NCBI GenBank assembly: GCA_007118045.1
Contig: SKTG01000176.1
Coordinates: 1-6,562 of the forward strand
DNA: 6,562 nucleotides
Source of the DNA: Nitriliruptoraceae bacterium
GTDB lineage: Bacteria > Actinomycetota > Nitriliruptoria > Nitriliruptorales > Nitriliruptoraceae
Direction of reading: 5' to 3'
The notes under the pieces were generated by a model, which searched no databases, had not been told where the DNA came from, and worked only from the letters and a program-made list of their open reading frames with translations. Below, one piece after another: positions 5,805-6,562 of the stretch (within the stretch, counting starts at the first letter, position 1; each line of letters begins with the position of its first letter). The translations under genes and the position numbers were made by a program.

Positions 5805-6051
5805 GCAGTTCCTCCATCATCGCCGCCACGTCTGCAGCCTCGGCACGGTCCTGCTCGTCCTCAGCGAGTGTGGCCACCTCGTCGATCAGCCGCTGTCGGT
5901 CCCGTAGCCGTTGGGCGGCGGCAACCAACCCACGCCGGACGGCCTCGCTTCGGCTGACCAGGCTGCTCCGGGCAGGCCCCGTCGGGGATGTCGGCCTGCT
6001 CGAGGCGGCGTGTGCCCGAGCGCGGGCCAGAGCAGATCGCCCAGCGGCTCG
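5791..6051 (-). pseudogene. Antitoxin of the MazF-like toxin, C-terminal part, without a recognisable start
   Basis: This frame ends at TGA 5791-5793, 14 bases inside the toxin gene. Its last 58 residues look like a real antitoxin: SLVSRSEAVRRGLVAAAQRL resembles the second helix of a ribbon-helix-helix protein, followed by a charged helical tail rich in Glu and Asp (DEVATLAEDEQDRAEAADV, MMEELRAPG) suited to covering MazF. Upstream, the frame is open only back to a TAG at 6052-6054 and contains no ATG or GTG; the first TTG (5926-5928) is already inside helix two. The N-terminal DNA-binding strand is missing in this frame. The segment SVRTRSEPLGDLL in another frame upstream (about 6034-6070) could be the lost part if one base was gained or lost near 6034. 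It may be decayed, misread, or start at a rare CTG. The annotated 5' limit is only the edge of the open frame. Confidence 0.6.
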
Positions 6052-6471
6052 CTACGCGTCCGAACTGACCGAGACGGCGGTTCTGTGCCCCGCCTGACCG
6101 GACGAACCCGCACACCATCGCCGTGAACGTGCGGACGGCGGTACCCCGTTCAGGCCAGCTGTGGGCGGGGGCGTTCCAGACGAGGTCGGCGAACTCTCGA
6201 GCCTGCAAGTCCCGTCACCAACGCGGGGCCGGGGGTCCGATGCAGGAGCTCATGGCTGCGGAGCCGAACCCGCACCCCGGAGCGCTTCCTGCCCCGGGGT
6301 GCAAAGCTCGGTCGAAGGCTCTGGAACGGTGTCCGGCGGCGCGTCCTCGACGAGGGACTCCGGATCTCCGCCCTTACGGTATGGACGCCGACGGAGGTGT
6401 CGTCCACCTATCACCGTCGCCAACTTCGGCATCCGCATGGCTACCCAGCAGCGTTCAGACCCCTCCCAACC
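6052..6471. other. Gene-free stretch with no firm content besides an inverted repeat
   Basis: No reading frame here matches a family I recognise. On the minus strand a 62-codon frame from ATG 6438 (MRMPKLATVIGG, later DPESLVEDAPPDTVPEP) has acceptable codon use but only a weak ribosome binding site, so it is not called as a gene. A minus-strand stretch near 6110-6208 (REFADLVWNAPAHSWPERG) is also vaguely protein-like and could be a remnant. The perfect inverted repeat at 6272-6302 is the only clear structure. No tRNA, repeat array or insertion-sequence end was seen. Confidence 0.5.
6272..6302. repeat. Perfect 9-bp inverted repeat with 13-base loop
   Basis: GCACCCCGG (6272-6280) is perfectly complementary to CCGGGGTGC (6294-6302). 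No T-run follows on either strand. It lies 170 bases past the stop of the partial minus-strand gene at the window end and could be a terminator for it or a protein-binding site; neither is demonstrated. Confidence 0.55.
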
Positions 6472-6561
6472 TCACATCATGTCTTCGCGGACGACGTCGA
6501 GGTTGCGGAAGGTCGGGGGGCGATCGCAGAGTGCAGCCCATTGTGCGGCGAGCTCGCTGGT
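6472..6561 (-). CDS. Unidentified protein, C-terminal 29 residues (5' end outside window)
   Basis: The minus-strand frame entering from the window edge reads TSELAAQWAALCDRPPTFRN then LDVVREDMM and stops at TGA 6472-6474. Codon use is GC-rich at third positions and the peptide has the balanced composition of a real protein, unlike the Arg/Pro/Ser-rich shadows nearby. It is too short to assign to a family. It is on the same strand as the antitoxin remnant and MazF-like gene, but more than 400 bases upstream of them, so it is probably a separate unit. Confidence 0.55.
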   Translation of the reverse strand, partial: TSELAAQWAALCDRPPTFRNLDVVREDMM

Positions 6562-6562
6562 C

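Noticed and set aside
6250..6438. Small 62-codon minus-strand gene
   Set aside because: Codon use is acceptable but there is only a weak ribosome binding site, no recognisable domain, and the strong inverted repeat lies within it; evidence is too thin to call.
1..6562. CRISPR array, tRNA, rRNA or insertion-sequence ends
   Set aside because: No regularly spaced repeats, cloverleaf-like segments, rRNA signatures or transposase motifs were seen on either strand.

Overview
The window is very GC-rich, and its real genes show a strong preference for G or C at third codon positions. Together with the families present (large LuxR regulator, HxlR regulator with a C-terminal extension, actinobacterial-style methyltransferases, small toxin-antitoxin pairs) this suggests a chromosome of a high-GC actinomycete-like bacterium. 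That placement is an inference from composition and gene style; no rRNA or marker gene is present to confirm it.

Layout. (1) Positions 1-1600, plus strand: the C-terminal end of a LuxR-type regulator, a spacer with two interlocking inverted repeats, then a complete alpha/beta hydrolase with a clear ribosome binding site. (2) 1603-1860, minus strand: a coding-like remnant whose frame shifts twice. (3) 1970-2557, minus strand: a two-gene toxin-antitoxin operon (ribbon-helix-helix antitoxin, then a RelE/ParE-like toxin) with a small palindrome just upstream. (4) 2654-4449, minus strand: two unrelated class I SAM-dependent methyltransferases, each with its own strong Shine-Dalgarno sequence, separated by about 290 bases that hold a terminator-like hairpin. 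(5) 4551-5237, plus strand: an HxlR-family regulator divergent from the second methyltransferase, carrying an SCP2-like C-terminal domain. (6) 5238-5486: a gene-free gap between convergent genes, with a nested inverted repeat. (7) 5487-6051, minus strand: a MazF-like toxin, preceded by the C-terminal part of an antitoxin for which no normal start codon is visible. (8) 6052-6471: no convincing gene, but a perfect 9-bp inverted repeat. (9) 6472-6561: the last 29 codons of an unidentified minus-strand gene.

How it fits together. The most readable functional unit is the HxlR regulator and the methyltransferase it diverges from; the regulator plausibly controls the shared 101-base intergenic region. 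The two methyltransferases could act in one pathway, but their substrates cannot be read from sequence. Two toxin-antitoxin loci, one apparently with a damaged antitoxin, plus a frameshifted gene remnant give 1600-6500 the look of an accessory, decaying region. No transposase, integrase, CRISPR array, tRNA or rRNA was found. Several apparent frameshifts could be real decay or sequencing error. I do not see a clearly new multi-gene system; the strongest items for a second look are the folded elements at 558-604 and 5281-5348 and the MazF locus.
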